From Micromonospora sp. WMMD961 (GTDB lineage Bacteria > Actinomycetota > Actinomycetes > Mycobacteriales > Micromonosporaceae): a DNA stretch of 64,000 nucleotides. Below are positions 16,802-25,929 of this stretch, piece after piece (the stretch's first letter is position 1; every line of letters starts with the position of its first letter). Below the pieces are notes generated by a model. The model worked only from the letters and a program-made list of their open reading frames with translations. It ran no database searches and was not told the origin of the DNA. The stretch spans positions 278,501-342,500 of the forward strand of contig NZ_JARUBJ010000002.1 in the NCBI RefSeq assembly GCF_029626145.1. Reading direction: 5' to 3'. Made by a program: the position numbers and the translations under genes.

Positions 16802-17422
16802 TCAGTCCGCCGGCCGTACGACGATGCGCCGGTTCGGCTCCACACCCTCGGACTCGCTGGCCACGCCGGACATGGCGTTGACCACGTCGTGCACACACTT
16901 GCGCTCGAACGCGGACATCGCCTCCAGGCGGACCGGCTCGCCGTACTCCTTGACCTTCTCGACGGCGTTCTTGGCAACGGCGGCGAGTTCCTTACGGCGG
17001 TTGGCCCGGTAGCCGCCGACGTCGAGCAGCAGGCGGCTCGGGGTGCCGGTCTGCCGGAAGACGGCAAGGCGAGTCAGCTCCTGGAGTGCCTCCAGGGTCG
17101 CCCCGCGCTGACCGACCAGATTCTGCAGACGCTCGCCGACCACCTCGACCATGGGGCGGCCCGCGGCCACCAACTCGTCGATGTCACCGTCGTAGTCGAG
17201 GATGTCGAGCAGCCCTTCGACATAGTCGGCCGCAATTTCACTCTGCCGGAACAGGTCGCCCTCGCCGACGGCCTTCTTCGACCGGGCGCCGGACGCGGCG
17301 GTGTCGGTGTCGTCGTCCGCCTCGGTGTCGTCGTCCTCGGTGTCGTCACCGTCCACCGCGAGCGTCGCGGTCTCCTCCTCGTCCAGGGGCTGCTCGGTGC
17401 GGGGGATGCTGGTCTCGGTCAC
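16802..17422 (-). CDS. jag: Jag/KhpB RNA-binding protein (KH-like and R3H domains)
   Basis: About 206 residues from GTG 17422, which follows GGAGATGAG; an in-frame ATG at 17560 would add 46 residues. The N-terminal part is very acidic and disordered (TEDDDTEADDDTD). A KH-like domain spans the AADYVEGLLDILDYDGDID region to LVGQRGATLEALQELT, and the R3H region contains RANRRKELAAVAKNAVEKV and AFERKCVHDVVN. This protein is always next to yidC in Gram-positives and is thought to bind RNA and affect cell elongation. A hairpin (17598-17627) lies between yidC and this gene and could attenuate read-through. Confidence 0.92.
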   Translation of the reverse strand: MTETSIPRTEQPLDEEETATLAVDGDDTEDDDTEADDDTDTAASGARSKKAVGEGDLFRQSEIAADYVEGLLDILDYDGDIDELVAAGRPMVEVVGERLQNLVGQRGATLEALQELTRLAVFRQTGTPSRLLLDVGGYRANRRKELAAVAKNAVEKVKEYGEPVRLEAMSAFERKCVHDVVNAMSGVASESEGVEPNRRIVVRPAD

Positions 17423-17635
17423 GGTCTCATCTCCGTACTCGCTCGGCCGGACCGTCGGGTCCGACTGGTTTCCCGGGGCCGGCGGGAGGTCGCCGGTGCC
17501 CACGGGCACGTCTGTACGGGCAGTGTCGCCCGTGGCCGCGCGACGCGCGGTCGGTTCCATCCGGCGCCGGCCGTTCGGCGGCTGCGCGGTGTGGAACGGG
17601 CCGCCGTCGGATCACCGGCGGCGGCCCCTCGCAGG

Positions 17636-18625
17636 TCAGCCCTGCCGCTTGGCGGGGCGACCCTTCTTCGGGTTGTTCACCGGCTTGGCACCCGGCTTCG
17701 GCCCGGCCACCTTGGGAGCGGCGGCCTTGACCGGCGCCGGCGGAGCCGTCTTGCCTCGACCGAACAGGCCACCGGACTTGGCGGGCTGCACCGGGTTGCG
17801 GCTGGCGGCGGGCGCGACGGCCTTCTTGGCGGTCACCGGCGGCGGGAACTTCCGCAGCACCCACTGCTGCTGGCCGAGGGTGAACAGGTTGTTGGTGACC
17901 CAGTAGATGATCACACCGATCGGGAAGATCGCGCCGGAGATCAGCAGCGACGCGGGGATGCCGTAGAGCATCAGTCGCTGGATCATCCGCTGCTGCGGGT
18001 CCTCGGCCCAGCCGGTCTTGAGGATCATCTGACGGCTGGTCAGGTAGGTGGTCGCGATCATGACCAGGACCAGGACACCGGCGATGACCTTGACGGTGGT
18101 GCCGTTGGCGCCGAGGCTGGCCAGTTCGTCGGCGGTGGAGCCGAACTTGCCGGCGATCGGGGCCGTGAAGAGCTTCGCCTGCGACGCGCTCTGGAACTGG
18201 TCGGCGGTCCAGCCGTACAGCGTCTTGTTCTGCTTGTCCGGGTCGAGCCGGCGCAGCACGTGGAAGAGGCCGAGGAAGACCGGGATCTGAAGGAACATCG
18301 GAAGGCAACCCATCAGCGGGTTGGCCTTCTCCTTCTTGTACAGCTCCATCATTTCTTTCTGGAGCGTCTCCCGGTCACCCTTGTGCTTCTCCTGCAGCTC
18401 CTTGACCTTGGGCTGAAGCGCCTGCATCGCCCGCTGGGACTTGATCTGCTTGACGAAGACGGGGAACAGGATCACCCGGACGGTGACCACCAGGAAGATG
18501 ATCGCCAAGATCCAGGCGAAGTTGGTGCCGATCACCGCGCCGACGGGCACCCCGATGGCGTCCCAGGCAGAGTGCCAGGTCAGCAGGATCCACGAAATCG
18601 CGTAGTAGATCCAGTCGAGACTCAA
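17636..18625 (-). CDS. yidC: Membrane protein insertase YidC
   Basis: A 329-residue YidC/OxaA1 insertase. The first helix begins MSLDWIYYAISWILLTWHSA. The coiled cytoplasmic loop reads MQALQPKVKELQEKHKGDRETLQKEMMELYKKEKANP, followed by GCLPMFLQIPVFLGLFHVL, the family signature. Further helices are MIATTYLTS and LISGAIFPIGVIIYWVTNNLFTLGQQ. The C-terminal ~80 residues are basic and Pro/Ala/Lys-rich, as in actinobacteria, and may touch the ribosome. It overlaps yidD by four bases. Confidence 0.97.
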   Translation of the reverse strand: MSLDWIYYAISWILLTWHSAWDAIGVPVGAVIGTNFAWILAIIFLVVTVRVILFPVFVKQIKSQRAMQALQPKVKELQEKHKGDRETLQKEMMELYKKEKANPLMGCLPMFLQIPVFLGLFHVLRRLDPDKQNKTLYGWTADQFQSASQAKLFTAPIAGKFGSTADELASLGANGTTVKVIAGVLVLVMIATTYLTSRQMILKTGWAEDPQQRMIQRLMLYGIPASLLISGAIFPIGVIIYWVTNNLFTLGQQQWVLRKFPPPVTAKKAVAPAASRNPVQPAKSGGLFGRGKTAPPAPVKAAAPKVAGPKPGAKPVNNPKKGRPAKRQG

Positions 18626-18918
18626 TTCGGGGCTCCAGTCACATCAGCGCGGCGGCGGCCGCCCGGCTCCGGTACCGGGTCATATCCACCAGGGTGAAAG
18701 GGGTGGCAGCGCAACAGCCGCCGGACCGCCAGCACGGCTCCCCGGAGCGCGCCGTGCCGCACGACCGCCTCCTGGGCGTACGCACTGCACGACGGGTAGA
18801 ACCGACAGCGGGCCGGCAGTGCCGGACTTATCCACCGACGGTACGCGATGATGGGCGCGATCAGCACCTTGGCACCGGTTGTCGACGGGCGTGGGCTGGT
18901 CTGCCCGGTGTCGCTCAT
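18622..18918 (-). CDS. yidD: Membrane protein insertion efficiency factor YidD
   Basis: A 98-residue protein with the YidD signature YRRWISPALPARCRFYPSCSAYAQEAVVRHGALRG and ...RRLLRCHPFHPGGYDPVP. The cysteines in CRFYPSCS and LRCHPF are characteristic. It helps YidC/Sec insertion at the membrane. It overlaps yidC (ATGA, 18622-18625) and rnpA (18915-18918), so the three are translationally coupled. Confidence 0.96.
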   Translation of the reverse strand: MSDTGQTSPRPSTTGAKVLIAPIIAYRRWISPALPARCRFYPSCSAYAQEAVVRHGALRGAVLAVRRLLRCHPFHPGGYDPVPEPGGRRRADVTGAPN

Positions 18919-19331
18919 CGGGGCCGCCGCTCGCGGGGTGACCGGGCGACCGCGAGGGCGGCGTCCAGGTCGGTGGCGAGCCGGGGGTACGACGCCTGCG
19001 CCGCCGCGGGCAGTGCCCTGACGACCAGGGTGCTGCCGGACGGCAGGTCGACCAACCGTTCCCGGACCAGCGCGCGCAGTCGTCGCCGGACCCGGTTACG
19101 GGTCACCGCGTTTCCGACGGCCTTGGACACGACGAAGCCGGCACGGGACGGCACGGATAACTGCTCCGCACTGTTGTCCCGCACCGGCTCCGGCGAGGTC
19201 GGTGTGCTGGGGTCGGTGATCGCCGGCACGGTCAGGTGGACCACGACGGCGCCACGTCCGGCGCGTCGGCCACCACGAACCGCTGCGGCGAAGTCAGTGC
19301 TGCGCCGCAGTCGCTGCGCGGCGGCCAGCAC
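18915..19331 (-). CDS. rnpA: Ribonuclease P protein component
   Basis: About 138 residues from GTG 19331. The N-terminus LRRSTDFAAAVRGGRRAGRG and the RNA-binding signature GNAVTRNRVRRRLRALVRE identify RNase P protein, which helps the catalytic RNA mature tRNA 5' ends. An insertion of about 20 residues lies between the first strands (PAITDPSTPTSPEPV region). The frame is open further upstream to 19427, but the conserved start is near 19331. It lies 34 bases after rpmH, the universal arrangement. Confidence 0.94.
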   Translation of the reverse strand: MLAAAQRLRRSTDFAAAVRGGRRAGRGAVVVHLTVPAITDPSTPTSPEPVRDNSAEQLSVPSRAGFVVSKAVGNAVTRNRVRRRLRALVRERLVDLPSGSTLVVRALPAAAQASYPRLATDLDAALAVARSPRERRPR

Positions 19332-19365
19332 GACTGCCCACGTCCCCTGGACCGGCCCGATCGGC

Positions 19366-19503
19366 TCAGGCCGACAGGGTGGTGCGACCCTTGGCGCGAC
19401 GGCTCGAGAGGATGGCACGGCCGGCACGGGTGCGCATGCGCAGCCGGAAGCCGTGGGTCTTCGCGCGCCGGCGGTTGTTCGGCTGGTAGGTGCGCTTGCT
19501 CAC
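19366..19503 (-). CDS. rpmH: 50S ribosomal protein L34
   Basis: A 45-residue basic protein, VSKRTYQPNNRRRAKTHGFR at the N-terminus and ending GRTTLSA, a textbook bL34. GTG start with GGAG a few bases upstream. It is the first gene of the leftward rpmH-rnpA-yidD-yidC-jag-rsmG block and divergent from dnaA. Confidence 0.99.
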   Translation of the reverse strand: MSKRTYQPNNRRRAKTHGFRLRMRTRAGRAILSSRRAKGRTTLSA

Positions 19504-20128
19504 GTCAGGCTCTCCGTTTTCGTACGCGCCCCGTACGACGGAATCGCCGGGGTCGTGTGGTGGTCCAGGCCACCTCGACGGTGGCCCACGATCGGTGCTG
19601 TCCGGCGGAGCGGAACCTCGGCGGTGCGGGGATGCGACCGTGGACAGCAAGCACCCATCACCCTAGCAGAGGGCGAGAAAGCAGCCGTTCCAGCCTACGC
19701 AGGGGGGCAATGACCGTCAAACACCCCGACCGGGTGAAGAACGGGACGCGCCCGAGGCCGAAGGGTGGTTTTCGCTGATGCCGAGAAGGCCCCCGCCGGG
19801 TCGCCGGTTGATGGCGCAGGGACAACGCTGTTACCGTGCCCGATTGCGGTGAGCGTCGGAAGCTCCGGTCGTCGCACAGGCAAGACCGGACAAGGTAGTG
19901 AATCGTTCGGCACGGTGAACCCGCTTCAGCGCCCGTTCAGGCAGGGGCAGGTCCCACCCGCGTCCGGCGGCGGCCACAATCGGTCGGTACACAGGCTGTG
20001 GATAACTTGTGGATGACCACCGGTCGACCGTCAGGTGGGTGTTGTTCCACCCGCGAACGCGGCGGGCCCGGGACGGCCGGCTGGCAGACAGCGGCGGCCG
20101 GGAGCAGAGGCGAGGGGGTGGCACGACG
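19504..20128. other. rpmH-dnaA divergent intergenic region
   Basis: About 625 bases without a gene. It must contain the rpmH and dnaA promoters. A possible -10 for rpmH is TAGGGT on the minus strand (19660-19665), without a clear -35. DnaA boxes sit near the dnaA side. Confidence 0.6.
19997..20016 (-). promoter_or_regulatory. DnaA boxes upstream of dnaA
   Basis: A perfect TGTGGATAA at 19997-20005 and TGTGGATGA at 20008-20016, 11 bases apart on the same face of the helix. They probably autoregulate dnaA. Confidence 0.7.
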
Positions 20129-21958
20129 GTGGCCGGTACGACCGACCTTGCCGCAGTGTGGTTAGCGGCGACCGACGAGCTCGCCGACGAGATCATCTCA
20201 GCCCAGCAGCGTGCCTATCTCCGACTGACCCGGCTGCGGGCGATCGTCGAGGACACCGCCCTGCTCTCCGTCCCGGACGCGTTCACCCGTGACGTGATCG
20301 AGTCGCGGCTCCGCCCGGCGATCACCGAGGCGCTCACCCGCCGGCTGGGTCGGCCGATCCAGGTCGCGGTCACCGTCCGGGTCGCCGAGGACGCCACCGG
20401 CCGACCGGCCGGCACTGTCTATCGCAGTGTTCCGGACACCGGCCCGTTCGACGCCGAGGGTCCGGCCGCCGAACCCTTCGACGACGACCAGGGCGCTCGG
20501 TCGTCCGCAGACCCGATGATCCCCGAGCAGTCCCACCCGGGGCACACGCCCGAACCGTCCGCGCCACCCGCGCCCGCGGGTCCACCGCACGCGCCGGCCG
20601 TCGACGCGCACCGCCCAGGGCTGATCCCCGCCAGCAGGGACGGTCAGGAGGCGTTGTTCAGCACCGCCTTCGCGGAGCCGATGCGTGCCGCCCGGCCCGG
20701 CCAGGACCGGCGCGGCTACGACGAGCAGGCCGCCCGGCTGGACCCGCCGGGCCCGGACACCCGCCCCTACGAGCCCCACTACCGGGAAGAGTCGGCGTCG
20801 CCACGCGACCAGCACGTGATCCGCGCGCTCCCCCGGGACAGCGGCACGGACAGCGGCCCGGGCCGCAGCGGCGTGGACCACCGCACGGGTGGTCGCGACG
20901 ACCGCCGACTGCCGGGTGCCGACACCGGCGGCAACCGGCTCAACCCGAAGTACATGTTCGAGACGTTCGTCATCGGCTCGTCCAACCGCTTCGCGCACGC
21001 GGCGAGCGTGGCGGTGGCGGAGTCGCCGGCGAAGGCGTACAACCCGCTCTTCATCTACGGGCACTCCGGTCTGGGCAAGACGCACCTGCTGCACGCCATC
21101 GGGCACTACGCGACGACCCTCGGCAACGCCCGCTCGGTCCGGTACGTCTCGACCGAGGAATTCACCAACGACTTCATCAACTCGCTCCGGGACGACAAGA
21201 CCAGCGCGTTCCAGCGGCGCTACCGCGACGTCGACATCCTGCTGATCGACGACATCCAGTTCCTGGAGAACCGCGAGCGCACCCAGGAGGAGTTCTTCCA
21301 CACCTTCAACACCCTGCACAACGCCAACAAGCAGATCGTGATCACCTCCGACCGGTCACCGCGCCAGCTCGCCACCCTGGAGGACCGGATGCGAACCCGG
21401 TTCGAGTGGGGGTTGCTGGCCGACATCCAGCCGCCGGACCTGGAGACCCGGATCGCGATCCTGCAGAAGAAGGCGGCACAGGAGCGGATGTACGCCCCGC
21501 CGGACGTGTTGGAGTTCATCGCCTCCCGGGTGTCGAACTCGATCCGGGAACTGGAGGGGGCGCTGATCCGGGTGACGGCGTTCGCCAGCCTGACCCGGTC
21601 GACCGTCGAGCTGTCCCTGGCCGAGGAGGTGCTCCGGGACTTCATGCCCGACGGCGCCGGGCCGGAGATCAACGCCGACCAGATCATGGCCTCGACGGCC
21701 GACTACTTCGGGGTGAGCCTGGAGGACCTCCGGGGCCAGTCCAGGTCCCGCGTGCTCGTCAACGCGCGGCAGGTGGCCATGTACCTGTGCCGCGAGTTGA
21801 CCGAGCTGTCGCTGCCCCGGATCGGGCAGGCCTTCGGCGGTCGCGACCACACCACTGTGATGCACGCCGACCGGAAGATCCGGCAGCAGATGGCGGAGCG
21901 CCGCTCTCTCTACAACCAGATCGCCGAGCTGACCAACCGGATCAAGCAGAACAGTTGA
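20129..21958 (+). CDS. dnaA: Chromosomal replication initiator DnaA
   Basis: About 609 residues from GTG 20129, preceded by GAGGGGGTGG. Domain I (LAAVWLAATDELADEIIS onward) comes first, then a long Pro/Asp/Arg-rich domain II (~residues 95-265), typical of actinobacteria. The AAA+ domain begins at NPKYMFETFVIGSSNRFAHA, with Walker A GHSGLGKTH and Walker B ILLIDDIQF. Domain IV carries the box-recognition signature GRDHTTVMHADRKI. ATP-DnaA binds the boxes in oriC to start replication. It is followed by a factor-independent terminator. Confidence 0.98.
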   Translation: MAGTTDLAAVWLAATDELADEIISAQQRAYLRLTRLRAIVEDTALLSVPDAFTRDVIESRLRPAITEALTRRLGRPIQVAVTVRVAEDATGRPAGTVYRSVPDTGPFDAEGPAAEPFDDDQGARSSADPMIPEQSHPGHTPEPSAPPAPAGPPHAPAVDAHRPGLIPASRDGQEALFSTAFAEPMRAARPGQDRRGYDEQAARLDPPGPDTRPYEPHYREESASPRDQHVIRALPRDSGTDSGPGRSGVDHRTGGRDDRRLPGADTGGNRLNPKYMFETFVIGSSNRFAHAASVAVAESPAKAYNPLFIYGHSGLGKTHLLHAIGHYATTLGNARSVRYVSTEEFTNDFINSLRDDKTSAFQRRYRDVDILLIDDIQFLENRERTQEEFFHTFNTLHNANKQIVITSDRSPRQLATLEDRMRTRFEWGLLADIQPPDLETRIAILQKKAAQERMYAPPDVLEFIASRVSNSIRELEGALIRVTAFASLTRSTVELSLAEEVLRDFMPDGAGPEINADQIMASTADYFGVSLEDLRGQSRSRVLVNARQVAMYLCRELTELSLPRIGQAFGGRDHTTVMHADRKIRQQMAERRSLYNQIAELTNRIKQNS

Positions 21959-21999
21959 GGCGTACGCCAGCCGTCGTGACGGCGTACAGCCCGGGACAC

Positions 22000-22032
22000 G
22001 CCCGGCCGGAGATCCGGCCGGGCGTACTTTTT
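22000..22032 (+). terminator. Factor-independent terminator after dnaA
   Basis: A perfect 11-bp stem GCCCGGCCGGA / TCCGGCCGGGC with a 2-base loop, followed by GTAC and five T residues. This is the only canonical U-tract terminator noted in the window. It isolates oriC from dnaA transcription. Confidence 0.92.
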
Positions 22033-22079
22033 CCGGTCCCGACTGGACTCTCGACATGGTGTAGGCCACAGGATCGAGG

Positions 22080-22570
22080 CCGTGACCGCCTCGGCTCCCA
22101 CTCGTTGTCCACAGCTCGTTGTCCACCGCCGGTGGATAACTACGATCCGTCCACCGCCGGTTACCCACAGGCTGTGGAGAAACCCTGTGTACGAGGCTGT
22201 GGACGCTTGGGGACAACCGCCACGTTTTCCACCGACGACCGTCGACCTGTGTACGAGCTGTTGAAGGTTCTGGGGACAACCGCAATGGTGATCTTCATCG
22301 TCGTCCACAGACTTGGGGAGAAAGTCGGTGGATTACCGGTGGACAACCGGTGGACGACGGTGGACAACCGGGCGCCAAGACCGGGCTGTGGACACGCGAG
22401 CGAGTTGTCCCCCCGGTTCTCCACAGCTAAATCACCGGTGGATATCCGCTCTGAGCTGCGCAGACCTGGCTTTTCCACAGTTTGCACAGGTGCGATGAAG
22501 ACGATGAGTTATCTCTTCTAAGAGAACAAAAACCAATCATCACCGTTGGGCTTTCTGTGGATCGGGCCGA
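22080..22570. other. Chromosomal replication origin (oriC)
   Basis: The dnaA-dnaN intergenic region carries about 16 DnaA-box-like 9-mers on both strands. Examples: TTGTCCACA 22105-22113, TTACCCACA 22161-22169, TTCTCCACA 22417-22425, TTTTCCACA 22471-22479, and a phased set of GGTGGAxxA boxes at 22327, 22338, 22349 and 22359. An AT-rich stretch (22496-22545, including GAACAAAAACCAATC) stands out from the GC-rich surroundings and is the likely unwinding element. Confidence 0.95.
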
Positions 22571-22733
22571 ACGCTGCCGGATCAGCCGGTCAGCACCGAC
22601 ACGATCCATGGGGTCGGGCGCACAGCCGATACCCCCGCGCCCTAAGGTGCGATGGGTACCCGCACGGTCGGGCGGGACGGTAGGCAGCGGTCGGCATGAG
22701 AGAGTTGTCGCTGACGTCGACGCGGAGGCATTG

Positions 22734-23867
22734 ATGAAGTTCCGAGTGGAGCGCGACGCGCTCGCCGAGGCCGTGGCGTGGACCGCGAAGAGCCTGCCCA
22801 ACCGGCCGTCCGTACCGGTGCTCGCCGGGGTGATGCTCCGGGTCACGGACGGCAACCTGCGGGTTTCCGGCTTCGACTACGAGGTCTCCAGCCAGGTGAC
22901 CGTCGAGGTGCAGGGGGACGCCGACGGCGCCGCCCTCGTCTCCGGCCGCCTGCTCGCCGAGATCACCAAGGCGTTGCCGGCCAAGCCGGTCGACATCGCC
23001 GCGGTCGGCGCCCACCTCGAGCTGGTCTGCGGCAGCGCCCGGTTCACCCTCCCCACCATGCCGGTGGAGGATTACCCAGCACTGCCCGAGATGCCGCAGA
23101 GCGCCGGCACGGTGGACGCTGCCGCGTTCGCCACAGCGGTCTCCCAGGTGGCCATCGCGGCCGGCCGGGACGAGACCCTTCCGATGATGACCGGCGTTCG
23201 CGTCGAGCTCTCCGGCAGCACGCTGTCGATGCTCGCCACCGACCGCTACCGGTTGGCCCTGCGCGAGATCCAGTGGCGCCCGGACGACCCCGACGTGAGC
23301 ATCAACGCCCTGGTGCCGGCCCGCACCCTGAACGACACCGCCAAGGCTCTCGGCCCGCTGGGTGGCGAGGTCACGCTCGCCCTGGCCCAGGGTGCCGCAG
23401 GCGAGGGCATGGTCGGCCTGGCCGGTGGCACCCGACGCACCACCAGCCGCCTGCTCGACGGCGCCAACTACCCGCCCGTTCGCTCGCTCTTCCCGGCCAC
23501 CCACAACGCCGAGGCCAGGGTTCCGGTCAGCACCCTGATCGAGGTGGTCAAGCGGGTCGCGCTGGTTGCCGAGCGGACCACACCGGTGTTGCTCAGTTTC
23601 AGCGCCGACGGCCTGGTGGTCGAGGCCGGCGGTTCCGAGGAGGCACGCGCCAGCGAGGCGATGGAGGCCACCTTCACCGGCGACGCGCTGACCATCGGGT
23701 TCAACCCGCAGTACCTCATCGACGGCCTGGCCAACCTGGGCTCCCAGACCGCCATCCTCTCGTTCGTCGACGCCTTCAAGCCCGCGGTGATCTCCCCCGC
23801 CGGCGAGGATGGCGAGGTCATTCCGGGGTACCGGTACCTCATCATGCCGATCCGCGTCTCTCGCTGA
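22734..23867 (+). CDS. dnaN: DNA polymerase III beta subunit (sliding clamp)
   Basis: A 377-residue beta clamp starting MKFRVERDALAEAVAW after GGAGG. Landmarks are PVLAGVMLRV, RFTLPTMPVEDYPALP, ATDRYRLALRE (peptide-binding pocket region), LDGANYPPVRSLFP, and the C-terminal YLIMPIRVSR ending, which contributes to the partner-binding cleft. It forms a dimeric ring that tethers polymerase. The frame is open to 22482, but that part lies in oriC. Confidence 0.98.
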   Translation: MKFRVERDALAEAVAWTAKSLPNRPSVPVLAGVMLRVTDGNLRVSGFDYEVSSQVTVEVQGDADGAALVSGRLLAEITKALPAKPVDIAAVGAHLELVCGSARFTLPTMPVEDYPALPEMPQSAGTVDAAAFATAVSQVAIAAGRDETLPMMTGVRVELSGSTLSMLATDRYRLALREIQWRPDDPDVSINALVPARTLNDTAKALGPLGGEVTLALAQGAAGEGMVGLAGGTRRTTSRLLDGANYPPVRSLFPATHNAEARVPVSTLIEVVKRVALVAERTTPVLLSFSADGLVVEAGGSEEARASEAMEATFTGDALTIGFNPQYLIDGLANLGSQTAILSFVDAFKPAVISPAGEDGEVIPGYRYLIMPIRVSR

Positions 23868-23906
23868 TCGCGCCAAGCAACACCAGATCCACGGAGGTAC
23901 ACACAC

Positions 23907-24779
23907 ATGCAGCTCGGCCTTGTAGGACTCGGCCGTATGGGCGGCAACATGCGGGAGCGGTTGCGTGCTGCTGGTCACGAAGTCGTCGGTTTCGACCACA
24001 ACGCGCAGATCAGCGACGTCGCATCCATCGCGGGCCTGGCAGAGAAGCTTGAGTCGCCGCGCGCGGTCTGGGTCATGGTGCCCGCCGGTGTCACCGACGC
24101 GACCATCGACGAGCTGGCCGCGGTGCTCGGCGAGGGCGACATCATCATCGACGGCGGCAACTCGCGGTTCAGCGACGACGCACCCCGGGCCGAGCGGCTC
24201 AACGAGCGGGGCATCGGCTACCTCGACGTCGGCGTCTCCGGCGGCGTCTGGGGCCGGCAGAACGGCTACGGGCTGATGGTGGGTGGGGCCCAGGAGCACG
24301 TCGACCGCCTGATGCCGATCTTCGACGCTCTCAAGCCGGAGGGTGAGTTCGGCTTCGTGCACGCCGGACCGGTCGGTGCCGGGCACTACTCGAAGATGGT
24401 GCACAACGGCATCGAGTACGGCCTGATGCACGCCTACGCCGAGGGCTACGAGCTGATGGCGGCCTCCGAGCTGGTGACCAACGTGCCGGGCGTCATTAAG
24501 TCCTGGCGGGAGGGCACGGTGGTCCGCTCCTGGCTGCTCGACCTGCTGGACCGGGCGCTCGACGAGGACCCGGAGCTGGCCGACCTGAGCGGCTACACCG
24601 AGGACACCGGCGAGGGCCGGTGGACCGTCGACGAGGCGGTCCGGCTGGCCGTCCCGTTGCACGTGATCACCGCTTCGCTGTTCGCCCGGTTCGCCTCGCG
24701 ACAGGACGACTCGCCCGCCATGAAGGCCGTCTCCGCGCTGCGTCAGCAGTTCGGCGGCCACGCCGTCCACAAGCGCTGA
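23907..24779 (+). CDS. gnd: 6-phosphogluconate dehydrogenase, short decarboxylating type
   Basis: A 290-residue protein. The N-terminal nucleotide-binding fold reads MQLGLVGLGRMGGNM; substrate motifs are IIIDGGNSRFSDD, DVGVSGGVWG, and GHYSKMVHNGIEYGLMHAYAEGYEL. The length (~290 rather than ~470) matches the short YqeC/GntZ-like class, often NAD-dependent. It converts 6-phosphogluconate to ribulose 5-phosphate. A gnd gene between dnaN and recF is a known actinobacterial arrangement. Cofactor preference is inferred only. Confidence 0.95.
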   Translation: MQLGLVGLGRMGGNMRERLRAAGHEVVGFDHNAQISDVASIAGLAEKLESPRAVWVMVPAGVTDATIDELAAVLGEGDIIIDGGNSRFSDDAPRAERLNERGIGYLDVGVSGGVWGRQNGYGLMVGGAQEHVDRLMPIFDALKPEGEFGFVHAGPVGAGHYSKMVHNGIEYGLMHAYAEGYELMAASELVTNVPGVIKSWREGTVVRSWLLDLLDRALDEDPELADLSGYTEDTGEGRWTVDEAVRLAVPLHVITASLFARFASRQDDSPAMKAVSALRQQFGGHAVHKR

Positions 24780-24795
24780 GCGGCATCGACACCCG

Positions 24796-25929
24796 GTGTA
24801 CGTCCAACGGTTGGAACTGGTCGACTTCCGCTCGTACGAGCGGGTGGCCGTCGACCTCCAACCGGGGGCGAACGTCCTGATCGGCGCCAACGGCGTCGGC
24901 AAGACGAATCTCGTCGAGGCGCTGGGCTACGTGGCGACCCTGGACTCGCACCGGGTCGCCACCGACGCACCGCTGGTCCGGATGGGTGCCGCGTCGGCGG
25001 TGATCCGCTGCTCGGTGGCGCACGACGGGCGGGAGCTCCTGGTCGAGTTGGAGATCGTGCCCGGCAAGGCCAATCGTGCCCGGCTGGGCCGTTCACCGGC
25101 GCGGCGGGCGCGGGACGTCCTCGGTGCCCTGCGACTCGTGCTGTTCGCCCCGGAAGACCTTGAGCTGGTCCGGGGTGACCCGGCCGAGCGCCGCCGCTAC
25201 CTGGACGACCTGCTGGTCAACCGCCAACCCCGGTTCGCGGGTGTGCGGGCCGACTACGAGCGGGTGGTCAAGCAGCGCAACGCCCTGCTGCGCACCGCGT
25301 ACCTGGCTCGCAAGACCGGTGGGTCGCGTGGCGGCGACCTGGGCACCCTCGCGGTCTGGGACACCCACCTGGCCCAGCACGGTGCGGAGTTGCTCGCCGG
25401 CCGGTTGGAGCTGGTCGCCGCGCTCACCCCGCACGTGGCGAAGGCGTACGACGCGGTGGCCGCCGGCCGGGGTGCCGCCAGCATCGCCTACCGGCCGTCG
25501 ATCGACCTGGCCGAGCCGACCACCGACCGGGCCGCGTTGGCGGAGGCCCTGGCCGCGTCCCTGGCCGCGTCCCGCTCCGCCGAGATCGAACGGGGCACCA
25601 CACTGGTCGGACCGCACCGCGACGAGCTGGCGCTGACCCTCGGGCCACTGCCCGCCAAGGGGTACGCCAGCCACGGTGAGTCCTGGTCGTTCGCGCTCGC
25701 GCTGCGGCTGGCCGGCTACGACCTGCTGCGGGCGGACGGCATCGAGCCGGTGCTGGTGCTCGACGACGTCTTCGCCGAGCTGGACACCGGCCGCCGGGAG
25801 CGGCTGGCGGAGCTGGTCGGCGGGGCGAGTCAGCTGCTGGTCACGTGCGCGGTGGACGACGACGTGCCGGCCGCTCTGCGCGGCACCCGCTACCGGGTCG
25901 GCGAAGGGACGGTACGCCGTGTCGAATGA
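24796..25929 (+). CDS. recF: DNA replication and repair protein RecF
   Basis: A 377-residue SMC-like ATPase starting at GTG (VQRLELVDFRSYE). Walker A is LIGANGVGKTNLVEALGY; Walker B/D-loop is VLVLDDVFAELDTGRRERL; the signature region is SHGESWSFALALRLAGYDLLR. It helps load RecA at gaps with RecO/RecR. The gene starts 16 bases after gnd, and its stop overlaps the dciA start. Confidence 0.97.
   Translation: MYVQRLELVDFRSYERVAVDLQPGANVLIGANGVGKTNLVEALGYVATLDSHRVATDAPLVRMGAASAVIRCSVAHDGRELLVELEIVPGKANRARLGRSPARRARDVLGALRLVLFAPEDLELVRGDPAERRRYLDDLLVNRQPRFAGVRADYERVVKQRNALLRTAYLARKTGGSRGGDLGTLAVWDTHLAQHGAELLAGRLELVAALTPHVAKAYDAVAAGRGAASIAYRPSIDLAEPTTDRAALAEALAASLAASRSAEIERGTTLVGPHRDELALTLGPLPAKGYASHGESWSFALALRLAGYDLLRADGIEPVLVLDDVFAELDTGRRERLAELVGGASQLLVTCAVDDDVPAALRGTRYRVGEGTVRRVE

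Noticed and set aside
17598..17627. Hairpin between yidC and jag as a true terminator
   Set aside because: Nine-bp stem with no T-run and inside a conserved operon; at most partial attenuation.
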